A stretch of 15,197 bases of DNA from Moraxella equi. Its GTDB lineage: Bacteria > Pseudomonadota > Gammaproteobacteria > Pseudomonadales > Moraxellaceae. Numbering within the stretch: the stretch's first letter is position 1; every line of letters begins with the position of its first letter. A program made the translations under genes and the position numbers. The DNA is taken from assembly GCF_002027555.1 (NCBI RefSeq), contig NZ_MXAP01000004.1:1-15197 (forward strand). Direction: 5' to 3'. Below are positions 1 to 6,896 of this stretch, in pieces. The notes below the pieces were generated by a model. It did no database searches, was not told the DNA's origin, and saw only the letters and a program-made list of their open reading frames with translations.

Positions 1-111
1 GTTCGGTTGGTATACAATGATTGCCATAACAAATAAAAAATGTTTAATGGCTATATAATCATCAAAATATCTTTTTTATAGGCTTGCTGTTTTATTTTCA
101 TATTCTCGCCT

Positions 112-1113
112 TTATTGAACTTTGCCCCAATGCAAACTCGCCAACCGTTTCATCAAATCAGGATTTTTGACCATAATGTCATCGCCCGTCCGTCCTTGCT
201 CACGGTTATAGTAAATCACATTTAGGCGTAGTAGCCAAAAAATCGTGGCTGAATAGGCAAGCATGACGGGCAGGGCGGTTTTTTCGTTGTCCGTCAAGGG
301 GCGAACGCTTTCATAGCCGTCTATGAAGGCACTCATTTTGTCGGTGTTAAAATTCACGCTCTCGCCGTCTCTTGCATTGCCCCACGTGGTACAAAAATCG
401 TTAATGGTAATGGCAATGTCCATCAAATAATGCTCCACCGACACTTCGGTAAAGTCAAGAAGTCCTGTCAGTGTGGCCGTATCGCCTGCAAAATCCCACA
501 AGGTATTGTCAGTAAACATATCCAAATGACACAAACCCTTAGGCAAATCATCGGGCAGATTGGCGTAGGCTGTCCAAATGTCGTTCATCAATTTGGCTTC
601 ATCGGTCGGCATGTAGGCGGTTTCACGCTCTTTGACCCTTGCCCAGTCGTACAGTGGCACGCCATAGTTTTCGGCAGGCTCTAAGGTTTGTAGGGTATTG
701 TGCAAGGTGGCAAGCGCTTTACCCATCTCAAAGCACATTGGCTCATCGGTGGTTTTTGGGTGTGAACCTGAGAGTTTTGGCACGACTAGGATTGCTTTGT
801 TTTCGTATCGCATGACGCAGTCGGTGCCGATGTCATCGCCTTTGGCGGTGAGCTTGACAAGCGGTGGAGCGATTGGTAATTTGTCTTTTAGGGCGTGCAT
901 GACGGTTGCCATTTTGATAATATCAGCAGGCACACGCTCTTCAAATAGCGTGAACACATAGCTAAACTCATCGCCCACGTCGCTGTCGGTTTGGATAAAC
1001 CAGTTGGAATTTTTGACCCCTTGCACGATTGGAATGGCTTTTTTAAATTTTACACCAAACAAACCACAGAACGCAAAAAATTCATCATCAGATAGGTGGG
1101 TATAGACGGACAT
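112..1113 (-). CDS. thrB: Homoserine kinase, APH-fold (ThrB type)
   Basis: Predicted cytoplasmic enzyme that phosphorylates L-homoserine with ATP to O-phosphohomoserine, the step before threonine synthase. The 333-residue protein has the aminoglycoside-phosphotransferase-like fold used by this class of ThrB, not the GHMP-kinase form of E. coli. Visible motifs are a nucleotide-loop segment GVKNSNWFI (32-40), the catalytic loop GLCHLDMFTDNTLW (193-206; probable base D198, metal ligand N203) and the LLDFTEVS segment with D220, equivalent to the DFG/DFY metal-binding aspartate. Full length for the family. The ATG at 1113 follows an AAAAAAGG stretch on the minus strand. No hairpin terminator is visible in the 111 bases beyond its stop. 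A weak -10 candidate (TAAAAT, bases 1146-1151 read on the minus strand) lies upstream. It is divergent from trhP, with no functional link seen. Confidence 0.9.
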   Translation of the reverse strand: MSVYTHLSDDEFFAFCGLFGVKFKKAIPIVQGVKNSNWFIQTDSDVGDEFSYVFTLFEERVPADIIKMATVMHALKDKLPIAPPLVKLTAKGDDIGTDCVMRYENKAILVVPKLSGSHPKTTDEPMCFEMGKALATLHNTLQTLEPAENYGVPLYDWARVKERETAYMPTDEAKLMNDIWTAYANLPDDLPKGLCHLDMFTDNTLWDFAGDTATLTGLLDFTEVSVEHYLMDIAITINDFCTTWGNARDGESVNFNTDKMSAFIDGYESVRPLTDNEKTALPVMLAYSATIFWLLRLNVIYYNREQGRTGDDIMVKNPDLMKRLASLHWGKVQ

Positions 1114-1181
1114 GGGTTGGCCTTTTTTGTCAAATAAAAAACTTTATTTTAAAACTTTTTGCAAAAATTTACGACTACTTT

Positions 1182-1210
1182 TTGACTTTATTAAGCATTG
1201 GACTTATTGT
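1182..1210 (+). promoter_or_regulatory. Candidate sigma-70 promoter giving a long trhP leader
   Basis: TTGACT (1182-1187) and TATTGT (1205-1210) are separated by exactly 17 bases. They match the consensus hexamers 5/6 and 4/6. If used, transcription would start near 1217 and include the inverted repeats at 1226-1298, giving a leader of about 230 bases. A second candidate lies closer to the gene, so which one works is not known. Confidence 0.35.
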
Positions 1211-1225
1211 AAACTTAAAATTAAA

Positions 1226-1298
1226 GAAAACCGTTCATGGTGAGCTGTGCCTGCCTATAATGGTTTTCCGACCCGCAAGCATGGCTCGGGACGAAAAC
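1226..1298 (+). other. Overlapping inverted repeats in the thrB-trhP gap
   Basis: This is the only structured part of the 333-base gene-free stretch 1114-1446. GAAAACC (1226-1232) can pair with GGTTTTC (1262-1268). Almost the same bases, GTTTTC plus CCCG (1263-1275), can instead pair with CGGG plus GAAAAC (1287-1298) around an 11-base loop. The two pairings exclude each other. The segment from 1230, ACCGTTCATGGTGAGC, resembles half of a common dispersed bacterial repeat arm, so the whole may be a decayed repeat and not a regulatory leader. No open frame of note crosses it. Confidence 0.35.
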
Positions 1299-1400
1299 AA
1301 AGCCTAGCATCGCAAGAAGTTATTATTGATTTCATAAAAGCCAGTCTCAACTTCATCAAATTAATCTTACAAATTTAGTATGAATTTGATGGGCGAATTT

Positions 1401-1409
1401 TGATATAAT
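1401..1409 (+). promoter_or_regulatory. Extended -10 promoter for trhP
   Basis: TGATATAAT is a perfect extended -10 element (TG, one base, TATAAT). There is no good -35 hexamer at 16-18 bases, which is normal for extended -10 promoters. The predicted start near 1416 leaves about 30 bases of leader before the trhP ATG. Confidence 0.55.
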
Positions 1410-1446
1410 AACAAGTTTAACAAATTTAGCCAAAACGAGCCAAACC

Positions 1447-2877
1447 ATGACAACCGATACGCTAAACACAACAAAGCCAAGCCAAAAAAAACCCGAACTT
1501 CTCTGCCCTGCTGGCACCTTTAAAAATATGCAATACGCCTTTGCTTATGGGGCGGACGCGGTTTATGCAGGGCAAGCCCGTTATTCTTTGCGAGTGCGTA
1601 ATAATGATTTTGACGAAGACAATTTACGAGCCGGCATTGAATACGCCCATTCGCTTGGCAAACAATTTTATGTGGTGGTCAATATTCAAGCCCACAATGC
1701 CAAATTAAAAACTTTTATTGAAGACATCCGCCCCGTCATTGAGATGAAACCTGACGCTCTCATCATGTCGGACGCTGGCATGATTATGATGGTGCGAGAG
1801 CATTTTCCCCATCAAGCCATTCATTTATCGGTGCAAGCCAATGCGGTAAACTGGGCAACGGTGAAATTTTGGAAACAAATGGGCATATCTCGTGTCATTG
1901 TCAGCCGTGAATTGTCCTTAAAAGAAATTGAGCAAATCATTGCTGAAGTGCCTGATATGGAAATTGAAGTTTTTGTCCACGGGGCTTTATGTATGGCATA
2001 TTCGGGGCGGTGCTTGCTATCAGGCTATATCAACAAACGTGATGCCAACCAAGGCACTTGCACCAATGCGTGTCGCTGGTCTTATAATACTTATAAAGCC
2101 ACAGAAAATGAAACAGGCGATATTGTCCCTGCCAGTCCAGAAGTATTTATCCCCAGTCAAGGCGAGATTAACAACGTCAATCTAAACGGCGATGTCGTCA
2201 TGGATGATGATTATGTAGAAAAGCCAAGTGATGAAGTGGTGTTGTTAGAAGAACAAGGTCGCAAGGGGGAATTGATGGCAATGTATGAAGACGAACACGG
2301 CACCTATATCATGAACTCCAAAGATTTGCGGGCGGTGGAACTCGTCCCCGACTTAACGCAAATGGGCGTGCATTCATTAAAAATTGAAGGGCGTACCAAA
2401 TCGCATTATTATGTGGCACGCACCACCCAAGTGTATCGCCGTGCCATTGATGACGCTGTGGCTGGTAAGCCATTTGACACAAGCCTTATTACCGCTCTTG
2501 ACGGTCTTGCCAATCGTGGCTATACCGAAGGGTTTTTAAGACGGCACATTCATTCGGATTATCAAAATTATGAACACGGCTCATCAAAAACCAACCATCA
2601 GCAATTTGTGGCGGAAGTGGCAGAAATCAGCGATGACAAATTAACTTTGACCGTCAAAAATAAATTAAGCGTGGGAGATGAAATTGAGATTATGACCCCA
2701 CAAGGCAATTTGATTTATACCCTTGATAAACTGTGGGATAAAAAAGGCAATGAAATAGAATCGGCACTCGGTTCTGGTTGGATTTGCCAAATTAACAATC
2801 CTTTTAAAGAAATGGACAAAGAAATCTTAAAATTTGCCCTTGTGATGAAAAAGGTGGATGAGCCGATTTTTACTTAA
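1447..2877 (+). CDS. trhP: tRNA 5-hydroxyuridine synthesis protein TrhP (YegQ), U32 family
   Basis: Member of the former peptidase U32 family, called TrhP/YegQ because of its size (476 residues; E. coli YegQ is about 450) and sequence style. E. coli TrhP is needed for hydroxylation of wobble uridine 34 to ho5U, the precursor of cmo5U; the family is a probable Fe-S hydroxylase and not a protease. The U32 signature EVFVHGALCMAYSGRCLLS spans 174-192. C182, C189, C205 and C209 are the likely cluster ligands (inference from UbiU/RlhA-type relatives). The HGTYIMNSKDLRA and HSLKIEGRTKSHYY blocks follow. An acidic stretch at about 228-275 separates the cysteine region from the HGTYIMNSKDL block and looks like a loop insertion. 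The ATG at 1447 lacks a clear Shine-Dalgarno sequence, but homology starts soon after it. First gene of the run ending at the ferredoxin yfhL. Confidence 0.88.
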   Translation: MTTDTLNTTKPSQKKPELLCPAGTFKNMQYAFAYGADAVYAGQARYSLRVRNNDFDEDNLRAGIEYAHSLGKQFYVVVNIQAHNAKLKTFIEDIRPVIEMKPDALIMSDAGMIMMVREHFPHQAIHLSVQANAVNWATVKFWKQMGISRVIVSRELSLKEIEQIIAEVPDMEIEVFVHGALCMAYSGRCLLSGYINKRDANQGTCTNACRWSYNTYKATENETGDIVPASPEVFIPSQGEINNVNLNGDVVMDDDYVEKPSDEVVLLEEQGRKGELMAMYEDEHGTYIMNSKDLRAVELVPDLTQMGVHSLKIEGRTKSHYYVARTTQVYRRAIDDAVAGKPFDTSLITALDGLANRGYTEGFLRRHIHSDYQNYEHGSSKTNHQQFVAEVAEISDDKLTLTVKNKLSVGDEIEIMTPQGNLIYTLDKLWDKKGNEIESALGSGWICQINNPFKEMDKEILKFALVMKKVDEPIFT

Positions 2878-2898
2878 AAAAATCCATAAGGAGTTTAA

Positions 2899-3207
2899 AT
2901 GAATTTAAATCCTAATATTAACATCAATGCAGGGCGGTTATATACCGCTTTGCAGGACAATAGTGTTTTTGTTAAAAATAAAACTGATGATGACATTATA
3001 AAAGTTGCCTTAGAATTAGATTATTCTACTTTTGTGCAACTACAAGAATTATTGTCTGATTTATCGCCAAAAAAACCAACAAAACCAAAAACCTTATATG
3101 ATGTGTGTATGGAATATAAGGCGATTGGTGATATGGATTTTGATATTCCTGAATTTAAAGATTTACCAACAGATTTTAGCGAATTGGAAACTTTATTTGA
3201 TGATTGA
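2899..3207 (+). CDS. Probable antitoxin of a VapBC-type pair, unrecognised family
   Basis: Small acidic protein of 102 residues directly upstream of a PIN-domain toxin, with 9 bases between them, so a cognate antitoxin by position. It has a strong ribosome binding site, AAGGAG at 2888-2893. The N-terminal half contains a predicted helix (DDDIIKVALELDYSTFVQLQELLSDL). The C-terminal 40 residues are rich in Asp, Glu, Pro and Phe (DFDIPEFKDLPTDFSELETL), the kind of extended acidic tail with which VapB-like antitoxins block PIN active sites. I cannot recognise a ribbon-helix-helix, AbrB, Phd or HTH DNA-binding domain, which is unusual. The pair is visibly more AT-rich than its neighbours: bases 3001-3060 hold 17 G/C, against 28 in bases 2341-2400 of trhP. 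That fits horizontal transfer. It could also be an unrelated small protein. Confidence 0.6.
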   Translation: MNLNPNININAGRLYTALQDNSVFVKNKTDDDIIKVALELDYSTFVQLQELLSDLSPKKPTKPKTLYDVCMEYKAIGDMDFDIPEFKDLPTDFSELETLFDD

Positions 3208-3216
3208 GAAAGCATA

Positions 3217-3645
3217 ATGATTTTACTTGATACCAATGTGATTTCCGAAATCAGAAAAATAGAACAAAATAAAGCCAACGCTAATGTAGTGGCTTGGGCA
3301 AACACTTTGGATTTTTCAAAAGTGTATTTAAGTGCGATTGTGATTAGGGAATTAAAACTTGGGGTTTTACTAAAACGCCATAATCACGATTTTGTGCAAG
3401 CAGATGTTTTGGAAGATTGGCTAAACAACTGGGTTTTGGTAAAATTTGCCAATAGAATTTTGCCAGTTGATGAACAAGTGGCTCAAATTTATGCCAGCTT
3501 AAATGTTCCAAACCCCAAAAGCACCAATGACGCTTATATCGCTTCAACCGCCATCGCCCATAATTTAACCATTGCCACTCGCAATGTTAAAGATTTTGAT
3601 GGTATGCCCGTTAAGTTAATCAATCCTTTTGAATTTCTAGCATAA
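3217..3645 (+). CDS. vapC: PIN-domain ribonuclease toxin (VapC/FitB-like)
   Basis: Predicted Mg2+-dependent endoribonuclease toxin of 142 residues, full length for the family. It begins with the classic MILLDTNVISE (D5), followed by the IRELKLG motif (E45), then STNDAYIASTAI (D105), then TRNVKDF with N123 and D126 as candidates for the fourth acidic or polar metal ligand, and ends in the common VKLINPFEF strand. All catalytic residues are present, so the gene looks active. In the closest-looking family, FitB/VapC, targets are tRNA or other structured RNAs; the target here cannot be read from sequence. It starts 9 bases after the antitoxin stop. A purine stretch GAGAAAG across that stop could serve as ribosome binding site. 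It lies inside the trhP-yfhL run, same strand, and is AT-rich. Confidence 0.88.
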   Translation: MILLDTNVISEIRKIEQNKANANVVAWANTLDFSKVYLSAIVIRELKLGVLLKRHNHDFVQADVLEDWLNNWVLVKFANRILPVDEQVAQIYASLNVPNPKSTNDAYIASTAIAHNLTIATRNVKDFDGMPVKLINPFEFLA

Positions 3646-3661
3646 CCACTTAGGAGACCTT

Positions 3662-4066
3662 ATGAACATCAAATACCCTGCTTTGATACTGTGCGCCATT
3701 CTAGCCCAAAGCCCTTTGACCGCTACCGCCTTTACTCACACACCTACCCACAGCACCACATCGGGACTCACCTATCGCATTATCCAAGATGGTCATGGCA
3801 AAAAACCCGCCTTGCACGATGAGGTAGAAATTCTTTTTACTTCCTATAATGCCAAAGGTGAAGTCTTAGAAGGCACATTAAACGGTGTGCCTGTGATTTT
3901 GCCCGTCAGCGAAATGTTTGTAGGATTGCAAGAAAGCCTTCTTTTAATGCCCGTGGGTGCAACTTATGAATTTGACATTCCCGCTCATTTAGGCTACCAA
4001 GAAGAAGGCAAAAGCGGTAGGCAAGCCGCCAAATACCGCATTGAGCTTTTGCGTATCAATCCTTAA
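3662..4066 (+). CDS. Periplasmic FKBP-type protein with a degenerate active site
   Basis: 134 residues: an N-terminal signal peptide (about 1-23, cleavage near ATA/F) and one FKBP domain (about 35-132), without the N-terminal dimerisation domain of FkpA or Mip. The fold is recognisable from GLTYRIIQDG, MPVGATYEFDIPAHLGY and the final YRIELLRI strand. Aligned by eye with human FKBP12, several pocket residues differ: Y26 is F59, F36-D37 is L69-E70, and the floor tryptophan W59 is L89, while Y82 is kept as Y112. Isomerase activity may therefore be weak, and a chaperone or binding role is possible. It has a good ribosome binding site (AGGAG, 3652-3656). It starts 16 bases after vapC and is probably co-transcribed. 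Confidence 0.75.
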   Translation: MNIKYPALILCAILAQSPLTATAFTHTPTHSTTSGLTYRIIQDGHGKKPALHDEVEILFTSYNAKGEVLEGTLNGVPVILPVSEMFVGLQESLLLMPVGATYEFDIPAHLGYQEEGKSGRQAAKYRIELLRINP

Positions 4067-4073
4067 TTTTAGT

Positions 4074-4096
4074 ACATAAACATTATGTGCGATAAT
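4074..4096 (+). promoter_or_regulatory. Candidate internal promoter with palindrome before the DUF4298 gene
   Basis: TGCGATAAT (4088-4096) fits an extended -10 element. A perfect inverted repeat, ACATAA (4074-4079), three bases, TTATGT (4083-4088), ends on its TG. This could let the DUF4298-yfhL pair be transcribed separately from trhP-vapBC, with the palindrome as a possible operator. No good -35 is present. Confidence 0.35.
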
Positions 4097-4123
4097 GCCT
4101 ATTATTTTTTAAAAGGAACAGCT

Positions 4124-4711
<588 letters not shown>

Positions 4712-4723
4712 ACCTTTACCGTT

Positions 4724-6226
4724 TTAGCTCTCCATGCCCTTTTTGGCGTCCTTAACCGCTTTTTTGCCCCGACCATACCAATGCCAGCCTTTTTTGGCAA
4801 GTCTGACCGCTTTGGTGATGTTGCTCTCGGTAAAACTCGCCTCCCCCATTGGCACGACCACACTATTGCCATGCTCATCCACCACTGTTTTGGCATCAGC
4901 ATTAAAGCCGTCTGTGTCGCTGTTGTGGTCGGCATTTTGGGCGGTCATCCGCACCACAGACTCTTTGGCTCGTAGCGGGGCGGTCTTAAACAGCTCTACC
5001 AAACTCATGTCCAGCTCATCTTTGGCAATGCCCTCAATCCGCTCCAAGTTACGATACAGCTCCACGCACCATGGGTCATATTCCGCTTTATTTAAGGCAC
5101 TCATCTCATCTTTGATGGGCAAAGGATAAGGCATGATTTTATAAAACTGCCACAAGCTCACGGTGTTCAAGTCCGTGCGTAGGGTGTATTCATCATTTTC
5201 AGTGCGAGTGATGAGTTCGTTGGTCGCCAACTCATCGATGTACAGATTCCATTTTGGCGTCTCTTTACGTCCCAGCACGCCCCGCAGTTCAGCTTCGCTT
5301 GCTGTCTCGCCCACTTGATATTTTTTATAAATCAAATTAAGCATGTCAAGCAGGCTAAGCAGTGGATGACGTACCGCCACTTCTTTGCTGTCAAAGATGG
5401 TAAGCGTGTAGCTCATCTCCACCCCGAGCAATATCAAGTTCCACGACAGATACAGCCACATCAAAAACACAGGAATGGCAGCGAACGCCCCATAGATGGC
5501 TTCATAACTGGTAAAGTTGGTCATGACCGTCCCAAAGACCGTCTTTAAGGTCTCAAAGAGTATCGCCACGACCACGCCTGCAATGGCGGCATTTTTTAGG
5601 GGAACTTTAACCTTGGGGATGAACCAGTACATGGCGATAAAGCCACCGACCGTGAACAAGAATGAGATGATTTTTGCCCATATCCCCCAATCAATGCCAT
5701 AGCCTGCCACTTGCTGATTTAAAAACGATAGCCCCGAGATGGTACTGGACGCACCAAATGCCACGCCCAAAATGATGGGGGCGACCGTAATCATCGTCCA
5801 ATAACGGACAATGCTTGCCATGCCCCCTGTGCGTTCTGAGACTCGCCAAATTTGGTTAAACGCCGTCTCAATGGTGATGAGCGTCATGATGGTCGTCACA
5901 AAAACACCCGCCACCCCGACAATCCCTAGATTGCTGGATTTTTCGGCAAAGTTGTCCATGTGCTGAGAAATCGCCGCCCCCGATGACGGTATAAGATTGC
6001 TATAAATGGCTTGCTGTACCTGCCCACGCACTTCCTCTAAGGCAGGCACGCTTGAAAAAACCACGAGTATCACCGTCAGAATCGGCACAAGCGACAACAG
6101 CGTGGTATAAGTCAAGCTGGCAGCTTTTTGGGTGCAGTTATCATCCAAAAAGTGACGCACCAGCAGGCGAATATACATAAACCAAGAATGATGGGCAAAG
6201 GGCAGTTTGTTAAGAAGTTGAATCAT
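4724..6226 (-). CDS. YihY/BrkB family inner-membrane protein
   Basis: 500-residue membrane protein of the YihY/BrkB family, once wrongly called ribonuclease BN; its real function is unknown. About six membrane segments fall near residues 36-60, 99-121, 142-167, 183-203, 213-235 and 247-272. Family features are AASLTYTTLLSLVP (35-48), the FNQIW block (123-127) and the final MWLYLSWNLILLGVE segment (256-270). Residues 281-500 form a cytoplasmic extension with charged and Asn/Asp-rich parts and a basic end that carries a repeated AVxxAKKG motif 17 residues apart. No clear Shine-Dalgarno sequence precedes the ATG at 6226. It is divergent from a DUF2069-like gene. In Pseudomonas and Acinetobacter, yihY and DUF2069 genes also lie close together, around wrbA, which is absent here. 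Confidence 0.88.
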   Translation of the reverse strand: MIQLLNKLPFAHHSWFMYIRLLVRHFLDDNCTQKAASLTYTTLLSLVPILTVILVVFSSVPALEEVRGQVQQAIYSNLIPSSGAAISQHMDNFAEKSSNLGIVGVAGVFVTTIMTLITIETAFNQIWRVSERTGGMASIVRYWTMITVAPIILGVAFGASSTISGLSFLNQQVAGYGIDWGIWAKIISFLFTVGGFIAMYWFIPKVKVPLKNAAIAGVVVAILFETLKTVFGTVMTNFTSYEAIYGAFAAIPVFLMWLYLSWNLILLGVEMSYTLTIFDSKEVAVRHPLLSLLDMLNLIYKKYQVGETASEAELRGVLGRKETPKWNLYIDELATNELITRTENDEYTLRTDLNTVSLWQFYKIMPYPLPIKDEMSALNKAEYDPWCVELYRNLERIEGIAKDELDMSLVELFKTAPLRAKESVVRMTAQNADHNSDTDGFNADAKTVVDEHGNSVVVPMGEASFTESNITKAVRLAKKGWHWYGRGKKAVKDAKKGMES

Positions 6227-6344
6227 GAGCTTTGGGGTGGTTTTCGGTATAAATCAATATTAAAATTTAACGTAGTTTAACAAATATTACCACAAAATTG
6301 CTTTATGTTTGTGTAATTTTTTAAAAAAAACATCAATGATAACT

Positions 6345-6374
6345 TTGGCTAAATTTTGGGTATAATAGGATAAT
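6345..6374 (+). promoter_or_regulatory. Promoter for the DUF2069-bepA pair
   Basis: TTGGCT (6345-6350), 18 bases, GATAAT (6369-6374). A perfect TATAAT (6361-6366) overlaps the spacer and may be the actual -10. Either choice puts the transcript start within about 10-25 bases of the ATG at 6394, giving a very short leader with no Shine-Dalgarno sequence. Confidence 0.5.
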
Positions 6375-6393
6375 TTATCACGCCATCATTATC

Positions 6394-6864
6394 ATGACAA
6401 AGCCCACATCAGACAAAGCACCCAAGCCCATTATTCCCATACAGTCCACCCTTCGCCGAGCATGGGTGGTGTGGCTGCTTTATTGCCTTATCATTTATCC
6501 TGTGCTTGCCAGCCTAGCGTTTGGTAGTACAGGTCGTGCCAATCTGGGCATGAATGGGGGCGTGGGGACTGGCATGGTGTTTGGCGTGATATGGCAATTT
6601 GCCAAACTCATCCCCGCCCTACTACTCACCCCCACCATCAAGCGGGCGGACGCCCCTTATGGGCTGATTGTAGCAAGTTTGGTCATGCTTATTTATTTGG
6701 GCTTTGTGGGCGTATATTGGTTTATTCATGTATTTGAGCATTCGCCCGTGTATATCAGCGTAGGATTTGGTTTTGAGACGCTATTACTGCTCATCATCAA
6801 TGTCTTATTGTTCGTTTTATTAAGACGCCTACCGCCCATGCACAAAAATAAAATAAGAAAATAG
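6394..6864 (+). CDS. Small inner-membrane protein, DUF2069-like
   Basis: 156-residue hydrophobic protein with four likely membrane segments (about 22-44, 56-77, 88-112 and 120-144), a short polar N-terminus and a basic C-terminal tail (HKNKIRK). The second half resembles DUF2069 proteins in layout: a segment ending LLLTPTIKR, a GLIVASLVMLIYLGFVGVYW helix, an FEH break, and a last helix ending LLRRLP. The call is from pattern memory and from the neighbouring yihY gene, so it is moderate only. Function unknown. It has no ribosome binding site and a nearly leaderless transcript. The metalloprotease gene follows after 32 bases, so the two are probably co-transcribed. Confidence 0.55.
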   Translation: MTKPTSDKAPKPIIPIQSTLRRAWVVWLLYCLIIYPVLASLAFGSTGRANLGMNGGVGTGMVFGVIWQFAKLIPALLLTPTIKRADAPYGLIVASLVMLIYLGFVGVYWFIHVFEHSPVYISVGFGFETLLLLIINVLLFVLLRRLPPMHKNKIRK

Positions 6865-6896
6865 TTAAAAATAGTTGAAAATAATCAGGCAAAATC

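Noticed and set aside
1..111. Possible partial gene or terminator at the left edge
   Set aside because: The segment is AT-rich with no sizeable open frame and no stem-loop followed by a T run on either strand.
430..961. Plus-strand open frames inside thrB
   Set aside because: They are antisense to a gene with complete kinase motifs and show no recognisable domains or ribosome binding sites.
3683..3697. Possible lipoprotein signal at C11 of the FKBP-like protein
   Set aside because: The residues before the cysteine (LIL-C) do not fit a lipobox, whereas a normal signal peptidase I site follows near residue 23.
4903..4914. GCCGTCTG, like the Neisseria DNA uptake sequence
   Set aside because: Only part of the 10-base uptake word is present, within coding sequence; other GCCGTCT occurrences in the window diverge after it.
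4734..5129. Plus-strand open frame with repeated PFLASLTA in the yihY region
   Set aside because: It is the antisense reading of the repeated basic tail of the YihY protein; the minus-strand frame has clear family features.
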